DNA of 57,953 bases from CAYLYM01 sp964387645 (GCA_964387645.1 CAYLYM010000010.1:1-57953); one strand, 5' to 3'; positions 36,560-46,603 are shown, counted from the first letter of the stretch. Notes: generated from the letters alone by a model not told the origin. Translations and numbers: made by a program.

Positions 36560-37918
36560 TTAATTTATATTGTATTTTTTCAACTTCGACATAAAAGTAC
36601 TTCGGTGAATACCTAATTTTTCAGCAGTCCGAAGTTTATTAAAGTTATTTTCTCTTAAAGCTTTCAAGATAATCTGCTTTTCATACATGTCGACAATTTC
36701 AGTTAAAGAACGATTTGGATCTAATTCAATTTCAAATTGTGATTCTTGCTGAACAATATAAGGTGGAAAATCCTTAAGTGTTAAACGTCCTGTTTTATTC
36801 AAAACTACTGCACGCTCAATTAAATTTTCAAGCTCCCTAATGTTTCCAGGCCAGGAGTAATTTTGTAAGGCCTGCAATGCATCATCTTCGATAATTTCAA
36901 TATTTTTATTGAATTGCTGATTAAATTTAGTTAAAAAGTGGGTTATTAGTAATGGGATATCATCCTTTCTTTCCCGAAGTGGAGGTACTTCCAGAGGAAT
37001 TACATTCAACCTATAATACAAATCATGCCGAAATTTTCCATTTTTCATCATTTCTTCCAGGTTACGATTGGTAGCAGCGATAATCCGAACGTCCACTTTT
37101 ATTGTTTCTGTTCCACCAACTCTCTCAAATTCACCTTCTTGTAAAACTCTCAATAATTTCAACTGCATATTGGGAGAAATATCACCAATCTCATCTAAAA
37201 AAATGGTTCCACCATTTGCCAGCTCAAAACGGCCCATTTTATCCCGAATAGCCCCAGTAAATGCTCCCTTTACATGACCAAAAAGTTCACTCTCTAAAAG
37301 ATTTTCAGCCAAGACAGCACAATTAACCTTCACAAAAGGCTTTTTTACTCTATCGCTATTATAATGAATAGCATTAGCAATAAGCTCTTTCCCTACTCCA
37401 CTTTCTCCACGAATCAATACAGTTGAATTTGTTTTAGCAATATCTCTAATTAAATCGAATAACTCTAACATTTTACGATTCTTACCAATAATGTTATTAA
37501 AGTTATATTTTTGTGACAGTTTCTCACGAAGATACTGGTTTTCTTTAATCAGAGATTTCAACTGTGAAATAGTTTCAATTTTGGATAAAATTTCGTCCAA
37601 CCGTAACGGTTTAAGAATGTAATCTTTTGCGCCTTTTTTCATTGCTTCTACCGCTGTTTCGATAGTCCCGTGAGCCGTGATCATAATAACGGCTATATCC
37701 GGATATTTTTTTTTCACTTCATCAAGCAATTTTATTCCATCCATACCTGGCATGACCATATCAGAAATAACAATATCCGGCTCACGCTCCTGAATAATTT
37801 CCAATGCTTCTACTCCATTTCTGGCTGTGTAAGTTTCATATCCATGTTTTAGAAAAAGCTCCTCCATAAGATCAAGGGCATCAACTTCATCATCCACAAT
37901 TAAGATGCTAGTTTTCAA
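36560..37918 (-). CDS. NtrC-family sigma-54-dependent response regulator
   Basis: 452 residues: receiver (1-120, acidic pair DDE, phospho-Asp53 in VISDMVMPGMDG, Lys in ILKPLR); AAA+ domain with Walker A GESGVGKE, sigma-54 contact loop GAFTGA, Walker B GGTIFLDEIGD and arginine fingers; and a C-terminal Fis-type helix-turn-helix (RTAEKLGIHRSTFMSKLKKY). It activates sigma-54 promoters once phosphorylated. TTG start with AGGAGG 9 bases upstream, inside the end of the kinase-like gene, one base from its stop. The most likely partner is that upstream protein. It is the last gene of the gltX operon. Confidence 0.95.
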   Translation of the reverse strand: MKTSILIVDDEVDALDLMEELFLKHGYETYTARNGVEALEIIQEREPDIVISDMVMPGMDGIKLLDEVKKKYPDIAVIMITAHGTIETAVEAMKKGAKDYILKPLRLDEILSKIETISQLKSLIKENQYLREKLSQKYNFNNIIGKNRKMLELFDLIRDIAKTNSTVLIRGESGVGKELIANAIHYNSDRVKKPFVKVNCAVLAENLLESELFGHVKGAFTGAIRDKMGRFELANGGTIFLDEIGDISPNMQLKLLRVLQEGEFERVGGTETIKVDVRIIAATNRNLEEMMKNGKFRHDLYYRLNVIPLEVPPLRERKDDIPLLITHFLTKFNQQFNKNIEIIEDDALQALQNYSWPGNIRELENLIERAVVLNKTGRLTLKDFPPYIVQQESQFEIELDPNRSLTEIVDMYEKQIILKALRENNFNKLRTAEKLGIHRSTFMSKLKKYNIN

Positions 37919-37919
37919 C

Positions 37920-39458
37920 TTACAAATCCTCCTCTTGAGTTTTTATTCTTAGGAGCGAATCCAAATCTTCTTTAGCTTCTAAAGAAAAAGATTTTTCATT
38001 CTTTAAAGGTAAACGAATGCGTATAAGCGAATGAACATCATTTTGAATCATTATGTCAATTTTAACCCCATAATTAGTAAATACTGTATGCATTATGGTC
38101 AGACCTAGTCCGATAAGACTATTCGTCCTTATATCACTGGAACGATAAGGATCATAAATTTCCTCTGGATTTATGACATGATTGAAAATAGTGATTAATA
38201 TTTCCACCATTTGCGAAGGTAATAAAGAACTAACAATTTTTTCGCGAATTTCGATTTGTTTTCCCGACGGAACTATCTCAATAATTGCATCCAATAAATA
38301 TTTAAAGGCATCGGCAAATTGCCCATAATTACCTTCTATTAAATGTTGCTTAGATTCAAAATGAGTTAGGATTTTCAATTGTTTATCTCTAATTTGATTT
38401 TCTCGTCTGGCAAGAGTTTCCTTTAAAATTTCTTTAATGTAAAAATGCTCAGGTATTGTATCTTCTTTACTGAGATTAAATTTAGCTAATAAACCATTAA
38501 TCTTTAATAACCTATCGATTTGCCTCTTGATACTTTCATAAGCGTAAATAAATTTTTCATCTTTAATTTCTTCAGCCAAAAGTTGCAACCTCCCAAATAA
38601 AATATTTATAGGATTACGTATCTCGTGGCCTAAGGCATTAGCCAGATTAACAATGGTAGAAAGTTTTTCTTTGCGTAAAACTCGATGAAACAACTCGTCA
38701 TGAATGAGTGTGTTGGAAAGATTCACAATTATACCTTCGATGTGGTCATCCCTAGCATATAAAAAGTTTGCGCTGAGATGAGCATCAAAACTTTTTTGAT
38801 TATTCAATTTGATCCCAACCCGATAACCAGCTACAGTTTTACCTAAAACTAACTGCTGATAAATATGCGACAAAATTTTATATCCATCTTCAATATAATT
38901 ATATAGTAATTCATTTTTCAGTTGATCTTCATTAAACTGCAGGACTTTTTGGGCTGCTCTATTACAAAATTGTATTCTAAAATCAAGATCAACCACCAGA
39001 ATTGCATCACTTGTAGAATTCAACAAGTCTTCGTAAAATTGCTTATTACTGACTATTTGTTGAAAAAGGGCGCGATTTTCTGCTTTAAGCTGAAAACTTT
39101 TTTCTGCTTGAATTAAAGCTGCCTTTAATTGAGCATTTGGAAATGGTTTAACAAGATATGCATTCACTCCTTCATTCAAAGCTGTGATGGTATTTTCTAT
39201 AGTAGCATTACCTGTAATCATTATGGTGTATATATCTTTGTTTTTTTCTCGTAATTTACGGAATAAATCAATTCCATTTCCATCAGGTAACAATATGTCT
39301 AGAATAGCAATATCGCAATCAAATCGTTCCATAATAAATAAGGCTTCGGTAAAGCTATTTGCTATTCTGACCTCGTACCCCTGGTGTAACAACTGATCTT
39401 GCAAATTTTTAGTTATGTCTTTTTGATCATCCACAACCAATACTTTCCAGCGAGACAT
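37920..39458 (-). CDS. REC-PAS-histidine-kinase-like protein with degenerate ATPase
   Basis: 512 residues. Receiver (1-120, phospho-Asp54 in AILDILLPDGNG, Lys104 in LVKPFP); PAS (about 140-255); HisKA with His278 in ANALGHEIRNPIN; then a HATPase-like region. The last looks degraded: where a kinase has an N box with Asn-x-x-x-Asn, this has YLLDAIIEI, and no DxGxG motif is visible (IFNHVINPEE instead), though SLIGLGLTIMHT keeps the G2 glycines. It may be a phosphatase, a weak kinase, or a signal-relay scaffold. It lies 3 bases after gltX and 1 base before the NtrC-type gene, so all three are co-transcribed. Confidence 0.85.
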   Translation of the reverse strand: MSRWKVLVVDDQKDITKNLQDQLLHQGYEVRIANSFTEALFIMERFDCDIAILDILLPDGNGIDLFRKLREKNKDIYTIMITGNATIENTITALNEGVNAYLVKPFPNAQLKAALIQAEKSFQLKAENRALFQQIVSNKQFYEDLLNSTSDAILVVDLDFRIQFCNRAAQKVLQFNEDQLKNELLYNYIEDGYKILSHIYQQLVLGKTVAGYRVGIKLNNQKSFDAHLSANFLYARDDHIEGIIVNLSNTLIHDELFHRVLRKEKLSTIVNLANALGHEIRNPINILFGRLQLLAEEIKDEKFIYAYESIKRQIDRLLKINGLLAKFNLSKEDTIPEHFYIKEILKETLARRENQIRDKQLKILTHFESKQHLIEGNYGQFADAFKYLLDAIIEIVPSGKQIEIREKIVSSLLPSQMVEILITIFNHVINPEEIYDPYRSSDIRTNSLIGLGLTIMHTVFTNYGVKIDIMIQNDVHSLIRIRLPLKNEKSFSLEAKEDLDSLLRIKTQEEDL

Positions 39459-39461
39459 ATT

Positions 39462-40934
39462 TTACTCCAAAGATCCCTCAATTTTCATCAATAGTTGCTT
39501 CTTTTTACTGATCAAATTATTCAATCGACGCAATACAACATCTTTACCCAAAATTTCCATCACTTCGAAAAGTCCAGGACTGGCTGTTGAACCAGTGAGA
39601 GCCAGCCGGATGGGATGAATTAATTTAGCTGCTGCCACACCAAATTTTTCTGCCTCTGACCTGATAACACGCTCAATAGTATCAGTTTTAAACTTGCCTA
39701 ATTCCCGTAGCCTTACAACTACTACTTCCAACCAATTCCAGACTTCGGGATTCTTTAAATGTTTGCGTATACCCTTCTCGTCATAGAATTCGGGATCCTG
39801 GAAAAAATATTGGGCACTCTCCACGAAATCGTTCATATTATCGACCCGATATTTGAGTAAAGAGATGATCCAAAGTAACCGGTGACGCTCACTCTCAGCT
39901 TCTTCCTTTGTTAAATATCCTGCTTTGACCCACTTTTCAACCACCTGAGACCAAAGTTCATCATCGCTTTTGCGTGAAATATACTGGCGATTCATCCAGC
40001 GTAATTTTGCAGGATCAAAAATAGCACTCTTCTTGTTAATGCCTTCCAGGGAAAACTGTTGAATAATTTCTTCTCGACTCATGATCTCCGTATCATTACC
40101 AGGATTCCAACCGAGAAGACTTAAAAAATTAAAAAGTGCCTCTGGTAAAATACCCATATCTCGATATTCTTCCACCGAAGAAGCACCATGACGTTTACTT
40201 AAACGCTTTTTATCCTGCCCTAAGATCAATGGCAAATGCGAAAAATGTGGAATTTCCCAACCTAAAGCACGATAAATCAAAATCTGTTTCGGTGTGTTAG
40301 AAAGGTGATCATCACCACGAATCACATGGGTAATGCCCATATCATGATCATCCACCACCACAGCCAATTGATAAACCGGGCTTCCATCAGAGCGTAAAAT
40401 AACAAAATCATCTAATTCCTGATTCCTCACAATGATTCTTCCACGAACGCCATCAACCCAACTAGTCTCTCCTTCAGGTACCCGAAAACGAATAGCAAAC
40501 GGTTTCTTTTGTGCTAAATTTGCTTCAATCTGTTCTTGCGAGAGGTAACGGCAGGTTTGATCATAACGATACGTCTCACCTTTGCTTTCTACTTCTTTCC
40601 TTTTATTATCTAACACTTCTTTGGAACAAAAACATCTGTATGCCGATTTCGATTCCAAAAGTCTGTAGGCTATCTTACGATGAATATTTGCCCTGGCACC
40701 CTGAAAAACCAACTCACCATCATAATCTAATCCCAACCAGCTCAATCCATCTAAAATTTTCTGAGTCATTTCTGGACTGGAACGCATTCGATCAGTATCT
40801 TCAATTCGTAAACGAAATACTCCCCCGTACTTCCTGGCAAATAAATAATTAAATAAAGCCGTTCGTGCACCCCCTACATGAAGATATCCTGTTGGACTTG
40901 GTGCAAACCGTGTAATAACCTTATCACTCATCAT
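39462..40934 (-). CDS. gltX: Glutamyl-tRNA synthetase
   Basis: 490 residues, class I synthetase charging tRNA-Glu. The HIGH-type motif occurs as PSPTGYLHVGG and the KMSKS-type motif as KKRLSKRHG. RGDDHLSNTPKQ and FNFLSLLGWNPG are typical family blocks. A Cys-rich segment (YRCFCSKEVL...QTCR) lies in the zinc-binding insertion. ATG with AAGGAAA upstream. It leads an operon with a two-component pair. Confidence 0.96.
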   Translation of the reverse strand: MMSDKVITRFAPSPTGYLHVGGARTALFNYLFARKYGGVFRLRIEDTDRMRSSPEMTQKILDGLSWLGLDYDGELVFQGARANIHRKIAYRLLESKSAYRCFCSKEVLDNKRKEVESKGETYRYDQTCRYLSQEQIEANLAQKKPFAIRFRVPEGETSWVDGVRGRIIVRNQELDDFVILRSDGSPVYQLAVVVDDHDMGITHVIRGDDHLSNTPKQILIYRALGWEIPHFSHLPLILGQDKKRLSKRHGASSVEEYRDMGILPEALFNFLSLLGWNPGNDTEIMSREEIIQQFSLEGINKKSAIFDPAKLRWMNRQYISRKSDDELWSQVVEKWVKAGYLTKEEAESERHRLLWIISLLKYRVDNMNDFVESAQYFFQDPEFYDEKGIRKHLKNPEVWNWLEVVVVRLRELGKFKTDTIERVIRSEAEKFGVAAAKLIHPIRLALTGSTASPGLFEVMEILGKDVVLRRLNNLISKKKQLLMKIEGSLE

Positions 40935-41510
40935 TTTCCTTTTTATCTGTCAGGCAGTCCCAATTTAAAATTTTAAGAATCTTATTCGATAATTCTAAAA
41001 AAATACTTTTATTTCTAAAGTTTTTCTCAATGTTGGTAAAAGACAAACACATAGATCCCTTAGTTCAACTGTCTAAATTTCCGACAATATAGACATTATC
41101 GACACACTTTCCCAAAACTTTTGCATTTTTTGTAAAAAATTTAAAAAAAATTAGATAATGAAAATAAGATTTTTTAAATACAAAATTTAAAGAGCATTAA
41201 AAAAGTTTTAGTAATTAAAATAATAATTTACATTTGTAAATCAGAATAACACAATACATTATTTAATAGTATAAAGTATATAAAATAATCCGTTATTTTT
41301 TGCAAACATAAATTCTCTCCAAATTATTCCTTATAATCATTATATACAAGTATTTCAACAAAACTTTGATTTATTCTCTAAAGTGATATATTTAAATTTA
41401 TCGCATTCAAACTGCTTTTCAATTGAGTAAATTAATAAGATGGAATTAACTTTTTTGGATACACATTGAAAATAAGTACAAATCATGAAATAATCATGGT
41501 TTAAAATTGT

Positions 41511-41782
41511 AAAGAATCCGAGGTACTTCAAATCGCTTTACAAAATGAGCAAAAAGAATATAACCTTTTAAAACCATCCTTTAACAATCAGAAAACAAAT
41601 TTGCTCAGTCTGTCTTTGACTATTTAACAAAAAATGAGTTACTTTATATTAATTTCATCAAACCATCTTATTCTTATCTTAAAGAATTAGAGCAATGGAG
41701 ATCTTTATCGGGTTACAAGCACTCTAAACAAAGCATTATATCTATTTTTGGTGGGGAACTAAAAGAGACTATAAAAAACTGA
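41511..41782 (+). pseudogene. Possible decayed gene fragment
   Basis: Two frames together read like protein. One runs from 41511 (KESEVLQIALQNEQKEYNLL...) to a stop at about 41636; the other from 41585 (QSENKFAQSVFDYL...ELEQWRSLSGYKHS...IFGGELKETIKN) to TGA at 41780-41782. Protein-like sequence continues past this with stops. No start codon or ribosome site fits. No family recognised. It may be chance. Confidence 0.3.
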
Positions 41783-41937
41783 TTTCAAGGATACCAAAAT
41801 AAATTCCTCTTGAAAGGTTCTATAATTTGAGCAAGACCGTATAGCTTCATACAATCGGCTATCTAAAAAAAAAAGTCGGTTAATTCGATTAAAATTTTTT
41901 TCATTTATTAACAATTGATCAGCAACATTACAACTCG

Positions 41938-42023
41938 CCAGATAGCCCTCGTTATCTGGACAAACTTAGTAATAATTATTTTGTATAAGGAAGGACTTCA
42001 GTCTATCAAGTTCCGCCTGATAG
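41938..42023. repeat. Two stem-loops near the SpoIIM-like gene
   Basis: CCAGATA (41938-41944) pairs with TATCTGG (41953-41959), loop GCCCTCGT. CTATCA (42003-42008) pairs with TGATAG (42018-42023), loop of 9. They lie 3' of the minus-strand SpoIIM-like gene. No T tract follows either, so plain terminators are unlikely. Confidence 0.35.
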
Positions 42024-42136
42024 GTAGATAATTTTTAAGCTTTTATTTTAGTTAGGCCCTTACCATTTTAATGTAAATTTCTGATAACTCTTAAATTGAT
42101 GTCTTTTACATTTTAATGAATTTAAGCATTGAAGTT

Positions 42137-42715
42137 TTATTGGAACTTATCTTTATTACGTTCCGCAATAACTATTAATAGCGACTCGATGATAGCCGCA
42201 ATAACTAATAAAGTAAATACATACTTAAAATATAAAGGTAAAATATTAGAAAAAATTTGTTTAGTTACAGCATAGCTTCTATACTGGAGGCTCACAACTG
42301 CGAGGCGAAGCCCCATTCCAAAACTGATCCAGGATGCCGGGAATTCTAACCAGGCCACTGGATTAACTAGTAAATGCCAGATTCCTTGCCATCCCATCAA
42401 ATCATACCCGATTACTGCCACATTAAAACCGGTCAGGAATGCCAGAATCAAGGGAAATATTATTAAAAATCCCGATAAAAACCCGGTAAATAGTGATATA
42501 TTATTTAATATTAATATTGTGAAAAAAATGGGTAAAAATCCCCACCTTTTCGAAAAATATTTTTCCATCAGTTTAGCAACCCACCTGGGATAAATTAATA
42601 ACCACTTAATATTACGGTCTACAACAGAGGGTGCCAGATAAATCCCAGCAATAAAAAATAAAGAAGATACAAATATATATGCAAAATGAATCTGCCCAAA
42701 TAAATCTGAAAACAT
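42137..42715 (-). CDS. SpoIIM-family membrane protein
   Basis: About 192 residues from ATG 42715, which has AAGGTGG just upstream; a GTG at 42724 overlaps that site. Four to five hydrophobic helices. The block ILNNISLFTGFLSGFL, the glycine-containing turn GFNVAVIG, then NPVAWLEFPASWISFGMGLRLA match the stage II sporulation protein M family, whose 'PHGxxEIPA' turn is here NPVAWLEFPA. In sporulating firmicutes SpoIIM works in septal wall degradation, but the family is widespread in non-sporulators with unknown roles. Single gene beside decayed DNA. Confidence 0.7.
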   Translation of the reverse strand: MFSDLFGQIHFAYIFVSSLFFIAGIYLAPSVVDRNIKWLLIYPRWVAKLMEKYFSKRWGFLPIFFTILILNNISLFTGFLSGFLIIFPLILAFLTGFNVAVIGYDLMGWQGIWHLLVNPVAWLEFPASWISFGMGLRLAVVSLQYRSYAVTKQIFSNILPLYFKYVFTLLVIAAIIESLLIVIAERNKDKFQ

Positions 42716-42901
42716 ATATCCCACCTTAATAAAACCTGCGCAATATTAATCAAAAAGATAACAGATAGCAATGTTACTTTTATTTCATAGCCACTTAAGT
42801 TATATATTTGGGAAGATAAAAATGAGAAAAGAAAAATTGTCTGAAATTAATCTGAAGATTTTTTTTAAAAATTTAATATTTATTTTAAGAAATGGTAGTT
42901 T

Positions 42902-43746
42902 ATGATAAGGAGATTCATTAGTCAATTTCTGAGAACGAATCTTACAATGGTTTACCACAACCGGGCAGCTCTTATCATCGATCCTGGTGTATTTCCACAC
43001 GAAATAAAAAAATACGTCGATTTCTAAAAGAAAAAGAAATAAAACAGGTAAAAATATTATTAACTCATACCCATGGCGACCATATCTCCGGCTGACAGAA
43101 TTTCAGGGAATATACTACCTGTGGACACCAATCTATTGAAAAAAAATCACAGCGAGTTAAAGCTAATGATTTACGTTATTTGAACGGAATTTATCGTAAA
43201 CATAATGTCCAACTTGATGAATCTTTAATGTTTCCAGACAAAATCCAATTGGGGGGAAATGAACACTTTGTAGACGATAAACCATATTCTTTTGTTTTTT
43301 ACCATATCCCGTGACATTCAATAGATATGAATGCCATTATCAGTCCTGAGGAGAAAATCATTTTTTCTGGAGATATGCTAATTCAAAGTCTGGTGCCCTT
43401 TATTTTGCATAGTACCCGCGAATATTGGTACAGTTTAAAATACTTAAAAAATCTGACTTATCATTATGACCTGCAATGTTTGATACCTGGTCATGGGAAA
43501 TTGGCCTTTTCTCAAGAAGAGATCATTCAACGAATTGAAAAAGAACAATCTTATTTACAAAAATTAATATGGAAAGGTTTAAAACTCATCCAGGTAGGAA
43601 TCTCCTTGGAAGAAATAAAAAAACAACTCATGTACATTTCCCAAGATCTTGCACACCTTCAATCTCATCAGATCAGCGTGCATACTTTTCTCCGAGACTT
43701 TGAAAAATGGGAAACAGCAATAATTGATGATTTGAATATTGATTGA
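42902..43746 (+). pseudogene. Inactivated metallo-beta-lactamase-fold hydrolase
   Basis: A once-intact MBL-fold gene. It opens at ATG 42902 (MIRRFISQFLRTNLTMVYH, then ALIIDPG), loses frame at a 7-A run near 43005-43012 (an eighth A restores it), and continues EIKQVKILLTHTHGDHISG, with the metal-binding HTHGDH. Two in-frame TGA codons then interrupt it: after HISG (about 43096-43098) and in YHIP-TGA-HSID (about 43313-43315), where family members have Gly (PGHSxD). The final open part from 43327 has IFSGDM and CLIPGHGKL, typical MBL ligand regions, and an extra C-terminal helical domain to 43746. TGA is a normal stop in other genes here, so this is decay or base errors rather than recoding. Confidence 0.82.
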
Positions 43747-43852
43747 AAGATTTTTTATTGTAAATTAAAGTAATAATAATCATAAAAAAGTCAGATGAGC
43801 TTTTTATTATTAAAGATTCCAATTCAATCCATTTGAATACCTGGAGATAGGT

Positions 43853-45892
43853 ATGCAAAGAATTTCGATCGTAACTCTTCTTGTTGTGGCTTCATTGCTT
43901 TTTTCCCAACCTATAACAAAAGAAAGAATCCGACAACTTGCAGAGTCTAGCTGGGAAGCACAAAAATTAGAAGCTCAGGCTTTTAGCAAAAATTTTATGA
44001 CACTACAGAAAGTACTCAAACCCGATTCTTCCGATTACGATCAACTTTACTACGATTTAAATTTTACCATTACTACCACTCCTCAAAATTTATCGGCTAC
44101 AGTAACAGGAATTTTTCGCAGTAAAGTCAATGGGCTTAGTCAAATAAAACTTAATTTTGACTCCCGAGAAAGTTTACCTTACTGGGACAATTTCTCAATT
44201 TCAGGGAATGTTTCCCGTTATCAACACAGTAATGATGTGCTTCGATTAACGCTTGATCGTCCGTATAATACAGGAGAAACATTTTCCATAACCATAAAAT
44301 ACTCGGGACTACCAGGAGAAAAAGGTTTTAAGGGATTTGAATTTGACCGGAATGAATATGGAAATTTAGTCATTTCTACACTCAGCGAACCTTATGGCGC
44401 GCAAACCTGGTGGCCTTGTAAAGATGATCCCGCTGATAAGCTGGATTCTGTAAGAATTACTGTTACTGTGCCCAATGGATTTATTGTTGCATCTAACGGA
44501 ATTTTGGAGAAAGTTTATAATAATCCAGATAGTACCACCACATTCTCGTGGAATGAAAAATATCCAATCACAACTTATCTGGTTTCATTAGCCATTGCTA
44601 ATTACGCCACATTTAGCGACTCATTTATCTATGCCCCGGGTAAAGTAATGCCTATTGATTATTTTGTTTATCCTGAACATCTTTCTGCTGCCCAGTCAGC
44701 ATTCAAACGCATACCCGACATGTTAGAAGTGTACAGCCAATTGTTTGGTTTATACCCTTTTGCCGAAGAAAAATATGGCCATGCTGAATTCGAATGGGGC
44801 GGAGCCATGGAACATCAAACATGTACCAGCATCGGGAAGGTTTCAGCGTCATGGGAAACAATTTATGCACACGAACTTGCACACCAATGGTTTGGCAATC
44901 TTGTAACCTGCAGAAATTGGCAAAATATCTGGATGAACGAAGGTTTTGCCACTTTTAGCGAAGCAATTTGGTTGGAGAAAGCATATGGTAAAAATGCTTA
45001 TACTGAATATATCAATTATTATTTGAACTTCATGAGTAGTTGGGCTAAACAACCTATCTACCGCTATGAAATAGATAATCCTGATTTTATTTTTCACCCA
45101 ACCGTATATACAAAGGGAATGTGGGTTTTACATATGTTAAGACATCTGGTCGGTGATGAGATCTTCTTCGAAATTCTCCGTAAATATCCTAATGATCCTC
45201 AATTTTTTCATAAAAATGTTACTACGGAAGATTTTTGCGATTTTTGCGAAAAATTGAGTGGGATGGATCTGGACTGGTTTTTCCAACAATGGATATACGA
45301 ACCATTTTATCCGGTTTATCACTGGGGTTATTACTCTTTTCGTCGAAATGGACAGTTTTTTTTATTTTTGCAGATCGATCAAAAACAAAGCGATTATGGT
45401 TACTCTCACCTTTATAAGATGCCTATTGATATTAGTATTGTTTATGACGATGGTTCCAAAGATACCCTCACAATATGGGATTCTCTCGCTACCCAAACTT
45501 TCGAATTACCGATAAAAGGGAAGATTAAAAACATATTTTTCGATCCGGAAACATTAGTGCTAAAAGAAGCTGTTCGAGTTCCTGTAACTATTATAAATTT
45601 ACCTAAATTCCAGACTTCTGGTTTCCATTTGTATCAGAATTTTCCTAATCCTTTCAATTCTACAACCCGAATACCTTTCACACTGGACAGCTCAGGCCAT
45701 GTCAATTTAGAAATATATGATATTACCGGACGAAAAATACGATCGCTTATTAACGGATTTTATGATAAGGGCGATGTTGTTCTCTGGGACGGGAAAGATG
45801 ATCACAATTTGCCAGTAGCCAACGGAATCTATATTTATCGACTTCGCTCACATGGGAAAGAAATGGCCAAAAAAATGGTACTCATACACTAA
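43853..45892 (+). CDS. Secreted M1-family aminopeptidase with type IX sorting domain
   Basis: 679 residues, exported (MQRISIVTLLVVASLLFSQ). N-terminal beta domain, then the M1 catalytic domain: substrate-binding GGAMEHQT, zinc site HELAHQWFGN (H340, E341, H344) and NEGFATF with the third ligand. The M1 family trims N-terminal residues from peptides. The last ~85 residues (YQNFPNPFNSTTRIPF...YDITGRKI...GIYIYRL...KKMVLIH) are a Por-secretion/T9SS type A sorting domain, so it is probably anchored on or released from the cell surface. Shine-Dalgarno GGAGATAGG lies just upstream. Shorter than PepN-type enzymes; no C-terminal helical domain is seen. Confidence 0.93.
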   Translation: MQRISIVTLLVVASLLFSQPITKERIRQLAESSWEAQKLEAQAFSKNFMTLQKVLKPDSSDYDQLYYDLNFTITTTPQNLSATVTGIFRSKVNGLSQIKLNFDSRESLPYWDNFSISGNVSRYQHSNDVLRLTLDRPYNTGETFSITIKYSGLPGEKGFKGFEFDRNEYGNLVISTLSEPYGAQTWWPCKDDPADKLDSVRITVTVPNGFIVASNGILEKVYNNPDSTTTFSWNEKYPITTYLVSLAIANYATFSDSFIYAPGKVMPIDYFVYPEHLSAAQSAFKRIPDMLEVYSQLFGLYPFAEEKYGHAEFEWGGAMEHQTCTSIGKVSASWETIYAHELAHQWFGNLVTCRNWQNIWMNEGFATFSEAIWLEKAYGKNAYTEYINYYLNFMSSWAKQPIYRYEIDNPDFIFHPTVYTKGMWVLHMLRHLVGDEIFFEILRKYPNDPQFFHKNVTTEDFCDFCEKLSGMDLDWFFQQWIYEPFYPVYHWGYYSFRRNGQFFLFLQIDQKQSDYGYSHLYKMPIDISIVYDDGSKDTLTIWDSLATQTFELPIKGKIKNIFFDPETLVLKEAVRVPVTIINLPKFQTSGFHLYQNFPNPFNSTTRIPFTLDSSGHVNLEIYDITGRKIRSLINGFYDKGDVVLWDGKDDHNLPVANGIYIYRLRSHGKEMAKKMVLIH

Positions 45893-46603
45893 AATTGAAT
45901 ATTGCATCCAAACATTGAAAATATAGGTTACATTTTTAACTACAAGAACCATTTTTTAGTCTGAAAAGGCGAGCAATTGTCCTCGCTAAAAATGAATTTA
46001 TTTATATTTTAATGTAATGCTTATATATATACTCTTGAGAACACAAATAAAATTGTTTTATTGGTCTCAAAAAATTTAACTATACACAGCATTAAGATAT
46101 TAAAATGAAATAAACTGTAGGTCTCAATAAATATGAGCATAACAGGTAATTCTTAATTCACTTTAGGATCAAATTTCCTCACTGAAATATAAAATTCTTT
46201 CTAAAAATTTTCCCTTTAATTAAAATAAGTTTTTGAACGATTCAAATATTCCAAAATTTAAATTTTATCAGCGAGAAATATTTTAGAGTCAAAATCAATA
46301 TTTTAGTAAAAAACAATTTATTTTTCATAAACTTCAAAAGTAATCATTAAAAATTAAATTACAGAATAACGCTTAAAAGGAAAAATATTTCCCATTATTC
46401 TGGGAAATATTTCGTCAATAATAATTAGAACATTTAATAGAAAATACATTCAACTTAAAATAATTCAATTGTTTAAGAAACATCTATTATACACATGGCA
46501 AGATTTTTGTATCTTAATTTATAGTCTGATCATAAATAAATAGCAAAAATAGGGTATGCAATAAAAAAACTGAATTGGAATATTTATAAATGGTATATTT
46601 ATA
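45893..46603. other. 711-base AT-rich intergenic region
   Basis: No ORF of note. It holds a small stem (GCGAG 45969-45973 with CTCGC 45982-45986, no T tract) shortly after the M1 gene, and the perfect inverted repeat at 46383-46412. The promoter of the LVIVD-repeat gene should lie here. Confidence 0.4.
46383..46412. repeat. Perfect 11-bp inverted repeat upstream of the LVIVD-repeat gene
   Basis: AAATATTTCCC (46383-46393) and GGGAAATATTT (46402-46412) are separated by 8 bases (ATTATTCT). No T run follows, so it is not a normal terminator; it sits about 190 bases before the next start and could be an operator or leader hairpin. Confidence 0.5.

Larger units (their letters stand above)
40935..42136. 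other. 1.2-kb region without an intact gene
   Basis: Strongly AT-rich. Inside are a probable decayed coding remnant (about 41500-41860) and two stem-loops (41938-42023). The rest, 40935-41500, includes the gltX promoter region and shows no ORF, T-box-like leader or repeat. Confidence 0.5.

Noticed and set aside
42902..43746. TGA recoding as Gly or Trp
   Set aside because: TGA is a normal stop in neighbouring genes (for example at 27092-27094), and the same gene also has a frameshift, so decay or read error is simpler.
39484..45892. T9SS core machinery in the window
   Set aside because: Only substrates with sorting domains and PorV-like barrels are seen; no PorK/L/M/N, SprA or PorU genes were found.
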